Source of the DNA: Solimonas terrae
Lineage (GTDB): Bacteria > Pseudomonadota > Gammaproteobacteria > Nevskiales > Nevskiaceae
DNA: 64,000 bases
Reading direction: 5' to 3'
Assembly (NCBI RefSeq): GCF_011067135.1
Contig: NZ_JAAMOW010000011.1
Coordinates: 62,001-126,000, forward strand
A program made the position numbers and the translations under genes. The notes under the pieces were generated by a model that worked only from the letters and a program-made list of their open reading frames with translations, was not told where the DNA came from and searched no databases. The stretch's first letter is position 1. The number at the start of each line of letters is the position of its first letter. Positions 62,176-64,000 of this stretch are shown piece after piece.

Positions 62176-63056
62176 GCAGGGACTCCCGCCGGCGCGTCGC
62201 CGGCTACCAGACGCTCGACAAAGAATTCGAGATTGCCGCGTGCACCGAGCGGCAGACCCCAGTTCGCCGCGGTCTTGGCCAGTGCACGGAAGGCGACGGC
62301 GCTGGTCGCCGCCGGATAGGCGTCGACCACGGCGCGCTGACGGCGCACGGCGCGCTTCAGCCATTCGTCGTGCGGAATGAAGCCGATGCTGCTGAGCGTG
62401 ATGTCGAGAAAGCGTTCGGCGACACGACGCAGGTTGTCGTAGATCTCGCGCGCCTCGCGCGGCGACTGCACCTGATTGGCGAGTACGTGCACGCGATGAA
62501 TGCCGCGCTCGCGATTGAGCACCTTGATCAACGCGTAGGCATCGGTCAGCGACTGCGGATCGCTGGTGACGACAACGATGATCTGCTGCGACGCATGGCT
62601 GAAGGTGATGACGCTGTCGGCGATGCCGGCAGCGGTATCGACGATCAGGGTGTCGAGCGGCTGCTGCAGTTCCGAGAACGCCCGCACCAGACCGACGTGC
62701 TCGGCGCCGGACAGCTCCGCCATGTTGCGTTTGCCGCTGGATGCCGGGATCACCATGATGCCGGCCGGGCCTTCGATCAGGGTGTCGTCGATCGTGCATT
62801 CGCCGGCGATCACGTGCGACAGGTTGTAGGTCGGTTGCAAGCCGAGCATGACGTCGACGTTGGCCAGACCGAGGTCGCCGTCGAGCAGCATCACACGCTT
62901 GCCGTCGAGCGCCATGGCAACCGCCAGATTGACCGACACGGAGGTCTTGCCGACGCCGCCCTTGCCACTGGTGACGGCGACGACCTGCACCGGCTTGGGC
63001 GCGCGCAGGCGACGCAGACCGGCGGCCTGGCTGCCGCTGTGATCACTGTGCGACAT
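62172..63056 (-). CDS. flhG: Flagellar number regulator FlhG/FleN
   Basis: The 294-residue MinD-like ATPase has the deviant Walker A TSGKGGVGKTSVSVNLA, LLDGDLGLANVDVMLGL, DTAAGIADSVITFSHASQQI and ANQVQSPREAREIYDNL. In polar flagellates it limits flagellum number and antagonises FleQ and FlhF. GGAG seven bases upstream supports the start at 63056. It overlaps flhF by 14 bases and fliA by four, a tightly coupled operon. Confidence 0.95.
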   Translation of the reverse strand: MSHSDHSGSQAAGLRRLRAPKPVQVVAVTSGKGGVGKTSVSVNLAVAMALDGKRVMLLDGDLGLANVDVMLGLQPTYNLSHVIAGECTIDDTLIEGPAGIMVIPASSGKRNMAELSGAEHVGLVRAFSELQQPLDTLIVDTAAGIADSVITFSHASQQIIVVVTSDPQSLTDAYALIKVLNRERGIHRVHVLANQVQSPREAREIYDNLRRVAERFLDITLSSIGFIPHDEWLKRAVRRQRAVVDAYPAATSAVAFRALAKTAANWGLPLGARGNLEFFVERLVAGDAPAGVPA

Positions 63057-64000
63057 GGACGGCTCCGAACTGCAGGGCAAGCGTGGCGTCGTCGATGCGC
63101 GCCGGCGTCATGCGCGCGAGTTGCATCGCACGCAGCACCAGCGAATTCGCACGACCGGGTTCGATGTCTTCGGGCACCTGCTGTCCGTCGCAGCCGTAGG
63201 CGACCGGCAGACGGTGACGGATCACCGCCGACAGCGCGCCGCCGATGCGCAGCGTCTCGTCGAGCTTGGTGATCACGCAGGCAACGGGTCTGGCCTTGGC
63301 ATAGCGGCGGATCACGTCGTCGAGATCGGCGGCATGACTGTTGGCGGACAGCACCAGCCAGCTCTTGAGGGCGGCACCGGCGCTGCCCATCGCGCCGAGC
63401 TGCGCCTGCAGCTTGGCGTCGCGCGGACCGATGCCGGCGGTGTCGATCAGGACCAGCTTGCGATCGGCCAGGCGCGCCAGCACCGTGCGCAGCTCGTCGG
63501 CATTGCCGGCCGTCTGTACCGGCACGCCGAGCAGGCGGCCGTAGGTGAACAGCTGCTCCTGCGCGCCGACGCGGAAGTGATCGGTGGTGACCAGCGCCAG
63601 ATCGCGCGTGCCGTGCATTTCCGCATAACGGGCCGCAAGCTTGGCGATCGTCGTGGTCTTGCCGACGCCGGTCGGGCCGACCAGCGCGATCACGCCGCCG
63701 TCCTGGATCGGATCGGCGCTGGCGACGGGAATGCGTCGCGACAGCAGCCCCAGCGGCAGAAAGCGCGCGCGTTCGGCATCGGCCGTGCCCGGCAGTTCGG
63801 CGACGATCTCGCGCGCCAGGCGCGGCTCGATGCCGAGATTGACCATGGTCTGCAAGGCGTGCAGTTTCTGCGGGTGTTCGCGGATCTCGCGCCAGGCCAT
63901 GCCGGCCATCTGCGTTTCCAGCATGCGTTTCATGCCGCCGAGTTCGCGGCGCAGCTGCTGCAGTTCGGGCGCCGCCGGCGTGGCGATCGGCGCCGGCGTT
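63043..64000 (-). CDS. flhF: Flagellar SRP-type GTPase FlhF (5' end outside window)
   Basis: The visible C-terminal 318 residues include a coiled segment (ELQQLRRELGGMKRMLETQMA) and the SRP GTPase NG domain: ALVGPTGVGKTTTIAKLAARY, TTDHFRVGAQEQLFTYGRLLGVPV, LIDTAGIGPRD and CVITKLDETLRIGGA. FlhF places the polar flagellum. The gene is open at the right edge, so the start and the N-terminal B domain lie beyond 64000. An ATG at 63933 is internal. Confidence 0.95.
   Translation of the reverse strand, partial: TPAPIATPAAPELQQLRRELGGMKRMLETQMAGMAWREIREHPQKLHALQTMVNLGIEPRLAREIVAELPGTADAERARFLPLGLLSRRIPVASADPIQDGGVIALVGPTGVGKTTTIAKLAARYAEMHGTRDLALVTTDHFRVGAQEQLFTYGRLLGVPVQTAGNADELRTVLARLADRKLVLIDTAGIGPRDAKLQAQLGAMGSAGAALKSWLVLSANSHAADLDDVIRRYAKARPVACVITKLDETLRIGGALSAVIRHRLPVAYGCDGQQVPEDIEPGRANSLVLRAMQLARMTPARIDDATLALQFGAVHVAQ

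Overview
The window is a GC-rich chromosomal segment from a flagellated gammaproteobacterium. I infer a member of the Xanthomonadales/Nevskiales neighbourhood. The grounds are a fused RlmKL 23S rRNA methyltransferase, LolC/E, a Pseudomonas-like flhF-flhG-fliA-cheY-cheZ-cheA-motC-motD run, an aguA-aguB pair and several REP-like palindromes. No rRNA, tRNA, transposase, integrase or CRISPR array was recognised.

Layout. 1-7.9 kb: a partial lipoprotein-release permease, a PhoX-like lipoprotein and a two-heme cytochrome lipoprotein separated by a strong terminator, a degenerate E1-alpha-like protein, and a pirin divergent from a LysR regulator. 8-21 kb: the agmatine-to-putrescine pair aguA-aguB, two tandem paralogous acyl-CoA dehydrogenases, a TonB-dependent receptor, wrbA with a DUF2069 protein, small metabolic genes, a lytic transglycosylase, proS and a histone H1-like protein. 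21-26.6 kb: a divergent pair consisting of a TIR-transmembrane-WD40 protein and a SLOG-like/TPR/class III cyclase-like protein. This pair is the best candidate for an undescribed nucleotide-signalling or defence module. 26.7-32.3 kb: rlmL, a 1-kb non-coding block made of REP-like repeats and six different 7-bp tandem arrays, then a CBS-histidine kinase and a double-receiver regulator.

32.3-44.9 kb is mixed: a KpsS-like capsule/glycan protein, an alkylsulfatase-like lipoprotein, VOC proteins, dcd, one AT-richer orphan gene framed like an integron cassette (38.3-39.1 kb), YCII, alpha/beta-hydrolase, cupin and a heptosyltransferase-like GT9. 44.9-64 kb is almost wholly minus strand: an apbC/mrp-like ATPase and then motility and chemotaxis genes. 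Read in the direction of transcription these are flhF, flhG, fliA, cheY, cheZ, cheA, motC, motD, cheW, followed by a second chemotaxis set of STAS protein, cheY, cheA, cheW, soluble PAS-MCP, cheR, cheD, cheB and a membrane MCP. The last MCP has a well-matched FliA (sigma-28) promoter, and FliA itself is encoded in the window.

Start sites were revised where a ribosome-binding site or the family length supported it. All functions are from reading the translated sequence only, without database searches.
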